Source: Pseudooceanicola sp. HF7
GTDB lineage: Bacteria > Pseudomonadota > Alphaproteobacteria > Rhodobacterales > Rhodobacteraceae
DNA: 64,000 bases
Assembly (NCBI RefSeq): GCF_011806405.1
Contig: NZ_JAATOW010000015.1
Span: 1-64,000 of the forward strand
Reading direction: 5' to 3'
The notes under the pieces are model-generated. The model worked only from the letters and a program-made list of their open reading frames with translations. It was not told the DNA's origin and did not search any database. Below are positions 24,699 through 33,492 of the stretch, in pieces (the first letter of the stretch is position 1; every line of letters begins with the position of its first letter). A program made the position numbers and the translations under genes.

Positions 24699-26234
24699 TC
24701 AATCCCGCCACAGATCGGGATTGAACAGGGCAATGATCGCCAGCAGCTCCAGCCGGCCCAGGATCATGAAGGCGCAGAGCACCAGCTTGGCCGGCCCGTC
24801 GATCAGCGACAGGTCGATCGGGTCCACCGCGCCATGCACGGTCAGCGGCCCCGTGTTGGACAGCGCGGCGACGGCCAGCACGGTGGCATCCTCGAAATTG
24901 ATCCCGAAGAGGGCCAGCAGGGACATGGCCGCGGCCAGGCAGATGGCGAAGAGCATGAAGAAGACCCAGGCGTGAAACGCCCCGTGCCGCCGGATGCGCC
25001 GTCCCGCCGTGCCTGAGCCGGAGACGGAAGAGGGATGGACCAGCCGGTCCAGCTCCCTGCGGCCATTGAGGTAAAGCGCATAGACCCGCAGCAGCTTCAC
25101 GCCACCCGCCGTGGTCGCCACGCCGCCGCCGATCATCGCCACGCCCATCAGGATCATCCCCGGTGTCGCCAGGCCCGACCAATCCTGCGCCGTGTCCCAG
25201 TGCATGGATTCCCAGCCCGTCGTGGTCAGGAAGGACAGCACCGTGAACAGCGCGCCCCAGAAGGCCGAAAGCGCCATGGCGAAATCCTCGCCCGCCTTGA
25301 CGTCGAAGGCCCCGATCCAGTGGCGCAGGAACAGCAGCACCGGCACCACCAGCACCAGCGCCGCGCCCATGCGGATCTCGGGATCGCGGTGCAGGCCGAT
25401 CTTGGCCGTCACCGTGTCCGAAGAGAAGGTCACGCGCGAGATGGCGAAGATCAGGAACAGCGCGATCGCCATTTCCCCCACCACGCCAGAGGCTGCCACA
25501 TGGGTGCCCACGCCGGGCGAGATGCCAGAGGTCGACAGGGTGGACATAGCGTGGATCAGCGCCACCAGCGGGGTATCCCCCGCGACCAGCAGCAGCAGCC
25601 AGAGCGTGCCCGTCAGGCCCACGTAGACCAAGCCCAGCTGCTCGGCCCCGCGGATCATGCGGCGGATGACGCCGGCGCGCTGGAAACGGTCGATCCGGGT
25701 TTCGCCCATCTCGCGCCCCGCGGCCGTGACCTCGAAGCCGCCCAGGGACAGGGGGGCCATGACGGCGGCCGCCGCCACCCAGATCAGGAAGCCGCCCATC
25801 CAGGCCACCTGCGCCCGCCACAGATGCAGGGGCGCGGCCAGGCGTTGCGGCTCATAGAAGGACATGCCCGTTGTGGTGAAGCTCGACACCATCTCGGCAT
25901 AGGCATTGAGGTAGCGCGTATCGGGCAGGCTTTCGGAAAAGGGCACTGCCAGCAGCAGCGGCAGCAGCAGGAAGGCCCCGAAAAGCGACAGCAGCGCGTA
26001 AAGATCCGCGCGCCCGGTCAGCAGCACCGGCCGCGTGCCGCGCGCCAGCGTTACCAGCACCCCCAGCGTGGTGCCCAGGATCGACGTGTAGAAGAAGCTG
26101 CGCGCGATGGAGAAATGCTCCTGCACCACCGCCACCAGGGCGGGCACCATCATGGACAGCGACAATCCCAGGAACAGGACCAGGAACAGCGGCATCCCTT
26201 CCAGGCGCTTGTGCAGGGGAGAGGACCTGGCCAT
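24699..26234 (-). CDS. trkH: TrkH-type potassium uptake protein
   Basis: This 511-residue membrane protein of the Trk/Ktr superfamily has four repeated M1-P-M2 units. Pore-loop segments read FTTTGMSF, MSTLSTSGISPG and LTTTGWESMH, and the last unit is ALSNTGPLT. The GGVATTAGGVKLLR stretch also fits TrkH. It conducts K+ inward in complex with the NAD-binding TrkA. The gene starts 12 bases after the trkA stop, so the two are one operon. Confidence 0.93.
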   Translation of the reverse strand: MARSSPLHKRLEGMPLFLVLFLGLSLSMMVPALVAVVQEHFSIARSFFYTSILGTTLGVLVTLARGTRPVLLTGRADLYALLSLFGAFLLLPLLLAVPFSESLPDTRYLNAYAEMVSSFTTTGMSFYEPQRLAAPLHLWRAQVAWMGGFLIWVAAAAVMAPLSLGGFEVTAAGREMGETRIDRFQRAGVIRRMIRGAEQLGLVYVGLTGTLWLLLLVAGDTPLVALIHAMSTLSTSGISPGVGTHVAASGVVGEMAIALFLIFAISRVTFSSDTVTAKIGLHRDPEIRMGAALVLVVPVLLFLRHWIGAFDVKAGEDFAMALSAFWGALFTVLSFLTTTGWESMHWDTAQDWSGLATPGMILMGVAMIGGGVATTAGGVKLLRVYALYLNGRRELDRLVHPSSVSGSGTAGRRIRRHGAFHAWVFFMLFAICLAAAMSLLALFGINFEDATVLAVAALSNTGPLTVHGAVDPIDLSLIDGPAKLVLCAFMILGRLELLAIIALFNPDLWRD

Positions 26235-26246
26235 CCCGCGAGGATC

Positions 26247-27623
26247 CTAGAAGTAATCGATGGAGACCTGCAACAGGCGCTCCACCTCGGGGACATCGTC
26301 GCTGAGCGCGAACAGGACCACCGTGTCGCCCTGTTCGATGACCATGTTGCCGGAGGGGCGCTTGACCTCGCCCTCGCGCATCACGGCGCCCACAAGCACA
26401 CCCTCGGGGAAGTCGATGTCGCGGATCGGCTTGCCCGCCATGGGAGAAGTCGACAGGACCTCGGCCTCGATCACCTCGGCCTCGGCATCGCCGATGGAAT
26501 AGACGCCGCGCACCCGGCCATGGCGCACGTGGCGCAGGATCGAGGACACGGTCGTGGCGCGCGGGTTGATATAGGCGTCGATGCCCAGCGGCCCCAGCAG
26601 GGGGATCAGCGTCGGATCGTTGATCAGCGCGATCGCCATGGGGCAGCCCAGCGACTTGGCGCGTACGGCGGTCAGCATGTTGGTCTTGTCGTCATCGGTG
26701 ACGCACAGGATGGCATCCGCCCGGCCGATCCCGGCCTCCGCCAGCAGCGCGCTGTCCAGCCCGTCGCCGTTCAGCACGATGGTCCGCTCCAGCGCATCGG
26801 CGGCGCGTTCGGCCACCTTGCGGTTCTTCTCGATCACCTTGGTGCGGACCCGGCGGGCCTTTTCTTCCAGCGTCTTGGCGACGGTCAGGCCCACGTTGCC
26901 CCCGCCCACGACCACGACACGCTCCTGCATGCGGTTGGTCTTGCCGAAAACCTCCAGCGTGCGCGACACGTCCTCGGTATGGACGCAGACATAGCAATCG
27001 TCCCCGGCAAAGATCTGGTCGCCGGGTTCGGGCGCAAAGAGCCGCCCGTCGCGGCGCACGCCCACGACGATGGCGCGCAGGGTGGAAAACAGGTCTGTCA
27101 GCTGGCGCAGGGGGGTGTTCACCACCGGGCAGTCGTCATCGATCTGGATGCCCAGCAGCTGCGCCTGTCCGCCCAGGAATTGCTCCACGTCGAAGGCGGC
27201 GGGCGCGGCCAGACGGCGCAGGGCGGCCTCGGCCACCTCGAGCTCGGGGCTGATCACCACGTCGATGGGCATGTGATCGCGCCGGTAAAGATCGGAATAG
27301 ATCGCTTCCAGGTAGCTGCGCGCACGCAGCCGGGCGATCTTGCGGGGGACGGAAAAGACCGAATGCGCCACCTGGCAGGTGACCATGTTGACCTCGTCAG
27401 AGAAGGTCGCGGCAATGATCATGTCCGCGTCCCGTGCGCCCGCGCGGTCCAGGATGTCGGGGTATGAGGCAAAGCCGGCAATGCCCTGCACATCAAGCGT
27501 ATCGGTGGCGCGGCGGACGAGGTCGGGGTTGTTGTCCACGACCGTGACATCGTTCTTTTCGCCCGAAAGGTGCCTTGCGATTTGCCACCCGACTTGCCCG
27601 GCGCCGCAGATGATGACCTTCAT
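26247..27623 (-). CDS. trkA: Trk system potassium transport regulator TrkA
   Basis: This 458-residue protein contains two RCK units. Each has an NAD-binding Rossmann motif, MKVIICGAGQVGWQIARHL at the start and VVVVGGGNVGLTVAKTLEE near residue 232, followed by a TrkA-C domain (about 145-215 and 370-455). It is a cytoplasmic ring that gates TrkH in response to NAD(H) or ATP. It heads the trkA-trkH-hfq-hflX series. In Rhodobacter and Azorhizobium relatives ntrYX lies just upstream; here the next gene is an aldo/keto reductase. Confidence 0.95.
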   Translation of the reverse strand: MKVIICGAGQVGWQIARHLSGEKNDVTVVDNNPDLVRRATDTLDVQGIAGFASYPDILDRAGARDADMIIAATFSDEVNMVTCQVAHSVFSVPRKIARLRARSYLEAIYSDLYRRDHMPIDVVISPELEVAEAALRRLAAPAAFDVEQFLGGQAQLLGIQIDDDCPVVNTPLRQLTDLFSTLRAIVVGVRRDGRLFAPEPGDQIFAGDDCYVCVHTEDVSRTLEVFGKTNRMQERVVVVGGGNVGLTVAKTLEEKARRVRTKVIEKNRKVAERAADALERTIVLNGDGLDSALLAEAGIGRADAILCVTDDDKTNMLTAVRAKSLGCPMAIALINDPTLIPLLGPLGIDAYINPRATTVSSILRHVRHGRVRGVYSIGDAEAEVIEAEVLSTSPMAGKPIRDIDFPEGVLVGAVMREGEVKRPSGNMVIEQGDTVVLFALSDDVPEVERLLQVSIDYF

Positions 27624-27731
27624 GCCAGAGATCCTGCTGTTCTTGAAAGCCCTGCATGGCAGAGGAGGAAAGGGGGGTCAATTCAATTCCCCGGCGCGGC
27701 TGGCGCGCCGGGAAAATGCCGCGCCCGGGGC

Positions 27732-28697
27732 TCAGCCTTCGGCTGTTTGACCGGCAGAGGCGGCGTCAAGCCGCGCCATGGCCTCATCCGGCAGGACAAG
27801 GTCGGCGGCGCGGATCAGGCTTTCCAGCTGCGCCTCGCTGGTGGCAGAGGCGATGGGGGCGCTGACCCCGGGTTTCTGGCGCAGCCAGGCCAGGGCGATC
27901 TCTGCATGGCTGGCGCCGGTCTCTTCGGCCACGCCGTCCATGGCGGACAGGATCGCCATGCCGCGATCGTCCATGTAGCGCTTGACCATCCCGGCGCGGC
28001 TGCCGCTGACCGCCTGCGGGTCGCGGTATTTGCCGGTCAGGAAGCCAGACGCGAGGGAGAAATAGGTGATCACGCCCACCTCGTTTGCCTGGCACCAATC
28101 GGCCAGCTCGCCCTCGAAGCCGGCGCGCTCATGCAGGTTGTATTCGTTCTGCAGCACCTCGTAGCGGGGCAGCCCGGCCTCCTGCGCGGCCTGGGCGGCG
28201 CGCTTCATCTGGGACAGGTCCCGGTTCGACGTGCCGATGGCGCGGATCTTGCCGGCCTTCAGGAGGCTCTCGAAGGCGCCAAGGGTCTCTTCATCGCTGG
28301 TGCGCTCGTCGGGCCAGTGGGAAAGGTAAAGATCGATCACCTCTGTCTGGAGCCGCGCAAGAGAGTCCTCTGCCGCCTTGGCGATCCAGCCCGCGCTCAG
28401 GTCCTTGTGACCCTGGCCCATGTCGGAGCCGACCTTGGTGATCAGCGTCACGCCGTCGCGCTTTGACGGGTTGGCAGCGAACCACTTGCCGATCACGGTC
28501 TCGCTTTCGCCGCCCTGGTGGCCGTCCACCCAGCGGGAATAGACATCCGCCGTGTCGATGGTGCGCAGCCCGGCCTCGTACATGCGGTCCAGCAGGCGAA
28601 AAGACATGGCCTCATCCGCGGTCCAGCCCAGCACATTGCCGCCGAAGACCACGGCCGAGGTCGTCAGGCCGCTGCGGCCAAGGGGAAGTGTCTGCAT
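27732..28697 (-). CDS. Aldo/keto reductase
   Basis: From ATG 28697 (MQTLPLGRSGLTTSAVVFGG) the product has 321 residues, and an AAGGA site lies 8 bases upstream. The catalytic tetrad can be read: Asp and Tyr in TIDTADVYSRW, Lys in LITKVGSD and His in YLSHWPDE. It is a single-domain (alpha/beta)8 NADPH-dependent carbonyl reductase. The substrate is not predictable. A much longer open frame reaching to 29099 overlaps the penicillin acylase gene and is not a real extension. Confidence 0.92.
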   Translation of the reverse strand: MQTLPLGRSGLTTSAVVFGGNVLGWTADEAMSFRLLDRMYEAGLRTIDTADVYSRWVDGHQGGESETVIGKWFAANPSKRDGVTLITKVGSDMGQGHKDLSAGWIAKAAEDSLARLQTEVIDLYLSHWPDERTSDEETLGAFESLLKAGKIRAIGTSNRDLSQMKRAAQAAQEAGLPRYEVLQNEYNLHERAGFEGELADWCQANEVGVITYFSLASGFLTGKYRDPQAVSGSRAGMVKRYMDDRGMAILSAMDGVAEETGASHAEIALAWLRQKPGVSAPIASATSEAQLESLIRAADLVLPDEAMARLDAASAGQTAEG

Positions 28698-28797
28698 GGA
28701 TCTGGTCCTTCTGTTGATGCTCGCTGGGCGCCGTGTCTGGGCAGGTGGTGCGGGCAGGCCGCCCATGAGGGAAGCCAGAGGCCCGGTGCCCGGATGG

Positions 28798-28834
28798 AAA
28801 AATCGCCCCCACAGCATCTGTCGCTGTGAGGGCG
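28798..28834 (-). terminator. Rho-independent terminator after the penicillin acylase gene
   Basis: On the reverse strand CGCCCTCACAGC pairs with GCTGTGGGGGCG (one mismatch) and is followed by ATTTTT. It lies 51 bases past the acylase stop and upstream of the aldo/keto reductase gene, so the two genes are separately transcribed. Confidence 0.75.
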
Positions 28835-28884
28835 CTTGGCAAGTCACGGTCCCGGGCACGGGCGTGATCGCGCTTTTCGCGCCC

Positions 28885-31377
28885 CTAGCGCCCGGCGGGC
28901 GTGAGGCGGGTGATACCGACGGCAGCGGCACGGGCCAGGGCGGTGTCCAGCGACATGGGGATGTATTCGCCCCGCCTCCACAGCTGGGCCAGGTCATCGT
29001 AGTGGCGCGACAGCGGATGCCCGCTCTGCCCGGTGGATATGATGAAGACAGAGCTGTCGGGATCGGCGAAATCATAGACCCCGCGATAGCCCGCGCCATG
29101 GACGTTCAGGAAGGGATTGGACCCATAGCCCTTGGTCAGCCCGCGCATCAGAGTGTTGTCCCCGCCAGAGGTATCCTGGCGGATGTTCACGAAGTAGCGC
29201 AGGATCGGGATATCCCCCAGCACCGGGTGATCCTGGGCCGCCTGGTGCACATCGCCCCAGCGCAGGCTTTCCAGGTTCTCGCCGTAGCGTTCAGAGATCC
29301 AGATCAGCGCCGCGTCCAGGCTTTGGCGGGCGATATCCGTGCAGCTCTCCGTCGCGGCGGACTGGATCACGTTGCACCAGCGCCCGGCGCCGTCGATGTC
29401 GCGGAAGACGCGCTCGATAAAGACCGGATCCACGTGGGTGAAATCATCCGCCAGCGGGCCCAGCTCGTCCCGGATCAGCCGGTCCTGCAGCGCAGAGAGC
29501 CAGGCGGCATAGATCAGCGGCTCGGGCAGGTGCTGGTTCATCTCCCCGTTCCACTCGGCCAGCAGGGTCAGCGCATCCTGGCGCAGGCGCTCCTGCGTGC
29601 CCTCGGGCGCGGGATCGCCGGTGAACCACAGGTCGCGCGCGATCAGCGGCAGCAGCGAGCGCGCGGTGAAGGACACCGTGTCCAGCTGCGCCTCGATGAA
29701 GCTGTCGCGGGTATGAACCTCCCGGCTTTGCATCAGGCGCCGCCAGCGGTGGATGCGCTGGGTATCCCCCCAGGAGGCGCTGACATTGTCGGGGAAGGGG
29801 CGATCGGTGATCTTGTTGTTGGTATTGCCCAGGATGCCGCCAACGGGGGCAACGGACTCTACGTTGTTCTCATAGGGCTGGAAGCCCTTCCAGCGGTTCT
29901 CCTGCCGCCAGCCAAGGCTGGGCATGCGCCCCTGGCTGTCATGGGCGGCGTCGCGGTCCGGCACCTTGCCGATCATCTTGAACCCGATGGTGCCCGCATC
30001 CGCCAGCATCAGGTTCTGGGACGGGGCAACATGCAGCCGCCCGGCCCGGATCGCCTGATCGACAGACCGCGCATACATCAGCCCCAGCCCGGCCGAGACC
30101 GAGGTGTCATCGGGCGACAGCGCCGTCCAGGCGATAGAGGCAACATGCCCCGGGGGGGTCACCGTCTCCAGGTGGTAATGGCTGCCCGGCAGCACCGGGC
30201 CATTGTCGGTCCAGCGCAGGGTCATGGTCAGCGGATCGCCATCCTTGACCGTGATGATCGAGCGCCGCGTGCGGAAGGTCTCCCAGCCATCGGGGCCGCG
30301 ATACTGCTCCGGGTTGGCCGGGTTGATCTCTTCCATGTAGACATCCAGGTCATCCAGGTAGGAAGAGGTCAGCCCCCAGCCGACGAACTGCGACCGCCCA
30401 GCCAGCACCAGCGGCATCCCCGGAATGGTTCCGCCGATCACGCCGCCCTGTTGCAGCTGCAGCCGCGCCAGGTACCAGGCCGTGGGGGCGGTGAAGCCCA
30501 GGTGGGGATCATTGGCCAGCAGCGTCCCCCCGGAGGCAGAGCGCGTCGGCGCCGCCGCCCAGGCGTTGGAGGCCCCGGCCATGCCCGGCTCCGGGAAGGG
30601 GTCCAGCCCGGTGTCCGGCAGACCCGAGTGCGTGAAGCCCGGCAGCACCCGGGCAGAGCGGTGGCTCATGGGGCGATCCATCAGCGCGGCATATTCCGGC
30701 AGGTCCAGGATCGCACTGCCCGGCGCATCGGGCAGGATATCGGCGATCATCTTGGGATCGGGCAGCGCGAGGGACACCCGCGCGCGCTCGACCTCGGTGG
30801 AAAGCTGGCCGGAGAGCTGCACGGCCAGCAGCTTGGCAATGGCAATGGAATCGGCGGGCTGCCAGGGGGCCACGGGGACATCGAACAGGAACATCTCTGG
30901 CGCACCCCGGCCCAGGCTGTCGCGGTTGATCTCGTTCAGGCGGGCATTCACGCCCTCTGCATAGGCTTCCAGCGCCCGGCTGGCCTGCGGCGTCTGATCC
31001 TGAACAGAGGCAATGGCAGCGGTATAAAGATCATAGCGCCGCATCAGCTTGTCGACTTCCACGGTGCGCAGCCCGAAAAGCTCCGACAGGCGGCCCTGCA
31101 CGGTACGGCGCAGGGTGATCATCTGCCACAGGCGGTCCTGCGCGTGGGCATAGCCCAGCCCGAAGAAGACATCGCGGTCCCGCGCGCCGAAGATATGGGG
31201 CACATTGGCATTGTCGCGGATGATCTCGACCGGGGCGCCAAGACCGGCCACCTCGACCTCGCGGTCATAGTCGGGCAGGGACCTCGCAGCCAGGAAATAC
31301 ACGCCCGTCGTCGCGATCACGGCCAGTATGACCATTCCTCCGGCAACCCGGAGAAGCCAGCGGAAGATGGTGCGCAT
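28885..31377 (-). CDS. Penicillin acylase family N-terminal-nucleophile hydrolase
   Basis: This 830-residue precursor has an N-terminal hydrophobic segment (about 11-31) that sends it to or across the membrane. The alpha-chain motif reads NVPHIFGARDRDVFFGLGYAHAQDRLWQM (in parts), then a spacer of about 200 residues. The autoproteolytic nucleophile is at ASNAW, Ser270, beginning the beta chain. Further conserved pieces are ANDPHLG and GFIDPVDG-type residues around GLTSSYLD. Family members hydrolyse amide bonds of penicillins, glutaryl cephalosporins, or acyl-homoserine lactones. The substrate here is open; quorum quenching is one possibility. It has its own terminator. Confidence 0.9.
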   Translation of the reverse strand: MRTIFRWLLRVAGGMVILAVIATTGVYFLAARSLPDYDREVEVAGLGAPVEIIRDNANVPHIFGARDRDVFFGLGYAHAQDRLWQMITLRRTVQGRLSELFGLRTVEVDKLMRRYDLYTAAIASVQDQTPQASRALEAYAEGVNARLNEINRDSLGRGAPEMFLFDVPVAPWQPADSIAIAKLLAVQLSGQLSTEVERARVSLALPDPKMIADILPDAPGSAILDLPEYAALMDRPMSHRSARVLPGFTHSGLPDTGLDPFPEPGMAGASNAWAAAPTRSASGGTLLANDPHLGFTAPTAWYLARLQLQQGGVIGGTIPGMPLVLAGRSQFVGWGLTSSYLDDLDVYMEEINPANPEQYRGPDGWETFRTRRSIITVKDGDPLTMTLRWTDNGPVLPGSHYHLETVTPPGHVASIAWTALSPDDTSVSAGLGLMYARSVDQAIRAGRLHVAPSQNLMLADAGTIGFKMIGKVPDRDAAHDSQGRMPSLGWRQENRWKGFQPYENNVESVAPVGGILGNTNNKITDRPFPDNVSASWGDTQRIHRWRRLMQSREVHTRDSFIEAQLDTVSFTARSLLPLIARDLWFTGDPAPEGTQERLRQDALTLLAEWNGEMNQHLPEPLIYAAWLSALQDRLIRDELGPLADDFTHVDPVFIERVFRDIDGAGRWCNVIQSAATESCTDIARQSLDAALIWISERYGENLESLRWGDVHQAAQDHPVLGDIPILRYFVNIRQDTSGGDNTLMRGLTKGYGSNPFLNVHGAGYRGVYDFADPDSSVFIISTGQSGHPLSRHYDDLAQLWRRGEYIPMSLDTALARAAAVGITRLTPAGR

Positions 31378-31466
31378 TTCGATTTCCTTCTAGCCCCGTG
31401 CCCTTGCGTTTCGCCGTTCTGGCGCCCACAAGGTCTTGCGTTTGCAGCAATACAAGGGATTGAGCC

Positions 31467-32330
31467 ATGGCGAAAGTCGCGTTTCTGGGATTGGGAGTGA
31501 TGGGGGCACCGATGGCGGGCCACCTCGTGAAGGCCGGCCATGAGGTGACGGTCTACAACCGCACCACCGCCAAGGCAGAAGCCTGGGTGGCAGAGCACGG
31601 CGGCGCCTTCGCCAAGACACCCGCCGAAGCCGTGGCAGGGGCGGATTTCGTCATGACCTGCGTCGGCAACGATGATGACCTGCGCCAGGTCTGCACCGGC
31701 CCGGACGGCGCCTTTTCCGGCATGAAGGCCGGCGCCTGCCTGGTCGATCACACCACCGTCTCCGCCAAGGTCACGGAAGAGCTTTACGCTGCCGCCAAGG
31801 AGGCCGCGCTGGGCTTCGTGGATGCGCCGGTCTCCGGTGGGCAGGCAGGGGCGGAAAACGGCGTGCTCTCCGTCATGTGTGGCGGGGATGAGGCCGATTA
31901 TGCCGCCGCGGAGCCGATCATGGCCGCCTATTCCAAGATCTGCCGGCGCCTCGGCGAAAGCGGCGCGGGCCAGCTGACCAAGATGTGCAACCAGATCGCT
32001 ATCGCGGGCCTCGTGCAGGGCCTCAGCGAAGCGCTGCATTTCTGCCAGAAGGCGGGCCTGGACGGGGAAGCGGTTGTCGACGTGATCTCCCAGGGGGCCG
32101 CGGGCTCCTGGCAGATGGCCAACCGGCACAAGACCATGCTGGCCGATGAGTTCGACCATGGGTTCGCCGTCGACTGGATGCGCAAGGATCTTGGCATCTG
32201 CCTTTCCACCGGGGATGAGATCGGCGCCAGCCTGCCGGTCACTGCGCTGGTGGACCAGTTCTACAAGGACGTGCAGAAACTGGGCGGCCAGCGCTGGGAT
32301 ACCTCCAGCCTGATCAAGCGGCTGACGTAA
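31467..32330 (+). CDS. 3-hydroxyisobutyrate dehydrogenase-family NAD(P) oxidoreductase
   Basis: This 287-residue protein has the GLGVMGAPMAGHL dinucleotide-binding loop (residues 8-20) and DAPVSGGQAGAENGVLSVMCGG, the substrate-binding signature of beta-hydroxyacid dehydrogenases. The catalytic Lys is in QLTKMCNQ (K172). Possible substrates are 3-hydroxyisobutyrate, tartronate semialdehyde, glyoxylate or succinic semialdehyde. The gene is divergent from the penicillin acylase, which starts 89 bases away, and is closed by a perfect terminator at 32401. Confidence 0.9.
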   Translation: MAKVAFLGLGVMGAPMAGHLVKAGHEVTVYNRTTAKAEAWVAEHGGAFAKTPAEAVAGADFVMTCVGNDDDLRQVCTGPDGAFSGMKAGACLVDHTTVSAKVTEELYAAAKEAALGFVDAPVSGGQAGAENGVLSVMCGGDEADYAAAEPIMAAYSKICRRLGESGAGQLTKMCNQIAIAGLVQGLSEALHFCQKAGLDGEAVVDVISQGAAGSWQMANRHKTMLADEFDHGFAVDWMRKDLGICLSTGDEIGASLPVTALVDQFYKDVQKLGGQRWDTSSLIKRLT

Positions 32331-32400
32331 GCCGGGCAGGGGCGCTGGGTGTGCCCCGCGCTGTCGGCGCGACCTGCGACTAACTCGATCCGGATAAGAA

Positions 32401-32429
32401 AAAGCCCCGCCAGTGCATGGCGGGGCTTT
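32401..32429. terminator. Bidirectional terminator between the dehydrogenase and pfpI-like genes
   Basis: AAAGCCCCGCC (32401-32411) pairs perfectly with GGCGGGGCTTT (32419-32429) around a seven-base loop. CCTTTTTC follows on the plus strand and a matching A-run precedes it, so it can also act for the leftward pfpI-like gene. Confidence 0.85.
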
Positions 32430-32498
32430 CCTTTTTCAGACCAGTCAGGCCCGGTTCGTTTCGGCGTCGGTCCTTTCGGACCGGGCCAAACGCCAGCC

Positions 32499-33059
32499 TC
32501 AGGCAGCGTCGCGCTTGTGGCGGCCTTCCGTGACCTCTTCGATGATCTTCTCGACAAAGGCCTCAAGGTCACCGGGGTTGCGCGAGGTCACGATGCCCCG
32601 GTCGCAGACGACCGTCTCATCGCGCCACTTGCCGCCGGCATTGATCACGTCCGTCTTGATGGAGGGGTAGGAGGTCACCTCGCGCCCGTCCACGACGCCG
32701 GCTTCCACCAGCATCCAGGGACCGTGGCAGATGGCGGCCAGCACCTTGCCCTCGTTGTGGAACTTCTTCACCGCTTCGACGGCCTCGGGGAAGGTCCGCA
32801 GGATGTCGGGGTTGATCTGCCCGCCCGGCAGGACGACGGCGTCGTAATCGGCAACGTCGACGTCCGCGATGCGCAGGTCGGCCTCGGCCTCCTGGCCCCA
32901 GTTGCCGTCATCCCAACCGCGGATGGCCTTGCCGTCCGGGGTGGCGACGTGAACGGTCGCGCCGGTGCCGCGCAGCTTGTCGCGGGGCACTTCCAGCTCG
33001 CTTTGTTCGAAACCGTTGGTGGACATGATCAGGATACGGGCTTGTGCGATATCAGCCAT
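32499..33059 (-). CDS. DJ-1/PfpI-family type 1 glutamine amidotransferase-like protein
   Basis: The product from ATG 33059 has 186 residues and begins MADIAQARILIMSTNGFEQ. It contains E18 and the nucleophile elbow AAICHGPW with Cys111 and His112, the full PfpI/YhbO active site. LPGGQINPDILR and the final GIVTSRNPGDLEAF are also conserved. Members act in stress resistance and glyoxal or methylglyoxal detoxification (deglycase activity is disputed); protease activity is claimed for archaeal PfpI. It is cytoplasmic. The long region upstream (33060-33492) holds a phased repeat array and may carry its regulation. Confidence 0.92.
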   Translation of the reverse strand: MADIAQARILIMSTNGFEQSELEVPRDKLRGTGATVHVATPDGKAIRGWDDGNWGQEAEADLRIADVDVADYDAVVLPGGQINPDILRTFPEAVEAVKKFHNEGKVLAAICHGPWMLVEAGVVDGREVTSYPSIKTDVINAGGKWRDETVVCDRGIVTSRNPGDLEAFVEKIIEEVTEGRHKRDAA

Positions 33060-33492
33060 GAGAGACTCCTTTCGCTTGTGTTTGAGTGTCGGGGGCCAGT
33101 CTCTGACCCCGTTGCAGCCCAAACGACGCCCCCCGCCGGGATGTTCCATCACGGTTTCGCGCGCACTCCGGCGATGAGCGTGGGCACGCCTGCACGGGGC
33201 CGGTCGCCGCACGCAGCGTTAATCGGGGCAAATACCGACACGAGTACCGACGTGATACCGACGTAAAACCGACGCGATACAGACGTCGGATTTTTGACCT
33301 CCGGCCCTTGTTAACCTGGGGTTCCGGCGCCGATTCGTAGAATTGGCACGCCATTTGCCCGCCCGCCGTGGCAAGATCCGCTTAACCAGGCGCCAAATGC
33401 CACGCCGCCTTGCCCCACTCGGTGAAACCGCTGGCCCCCGCCTGAAGCGCGGGTTAGAATGTAAGCAATGCTGACCCAAAATGGAGCGGCCA
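33060..33492. other. 433-bp divergent intergenic region between pfpI-like and yitT-like genes
   Basis: I see no protein-coding gene here. The main structure is an array of five short repeats at 33233-33284. Beyond it lie TTTTTGACC and TTGTTAACC motifs that could belong to promoters. Confidence 0.5.
33233..33284 (+). repeat. Five direct repeats at an 11-bp period (TACCGAC core)
   Basis: The core TACCGAC occurs at 33233, 33245 and 33256, with AACCGAC at 33267 and TACAGAC at 33278. Spacings are 12, 11, 11 and 11 bases, so all sites face nearly the same side of the helix. The array ends in a GACGTCGGATTTTTGA segment. It lies about 175 bases before the pfpI-like start and about 210 bases before the yitT-like start. 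A multi-site operator is the simplest reading. Confidence 0.6.

Noticed and set aside
25035-27467. A plus-strand open frame of 810 codons opposite trkH and trkA
   Set aside because: It spans two confidently assigned genes and their junction, and has the His/Gln/Arg composition of shadows.
28552-31500. A plus-strand open frame of 982 codons opposite the penicillin acylase gene
   Set aside because: It is the antisense shadow of a GC-rich gene with strong third-position bias. Its Gly/Arg/His/Gln-rich composition has no recognisable domain, while the opposite strand has a complete enzyme.
33233-33284. CRISPR array or replication origin at the 11-bp repeats
   Set aside because: Repeats are far too short and close for CRISPR. 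There are no DnaA boxes or rep genes next to them, so an origin is not supported.
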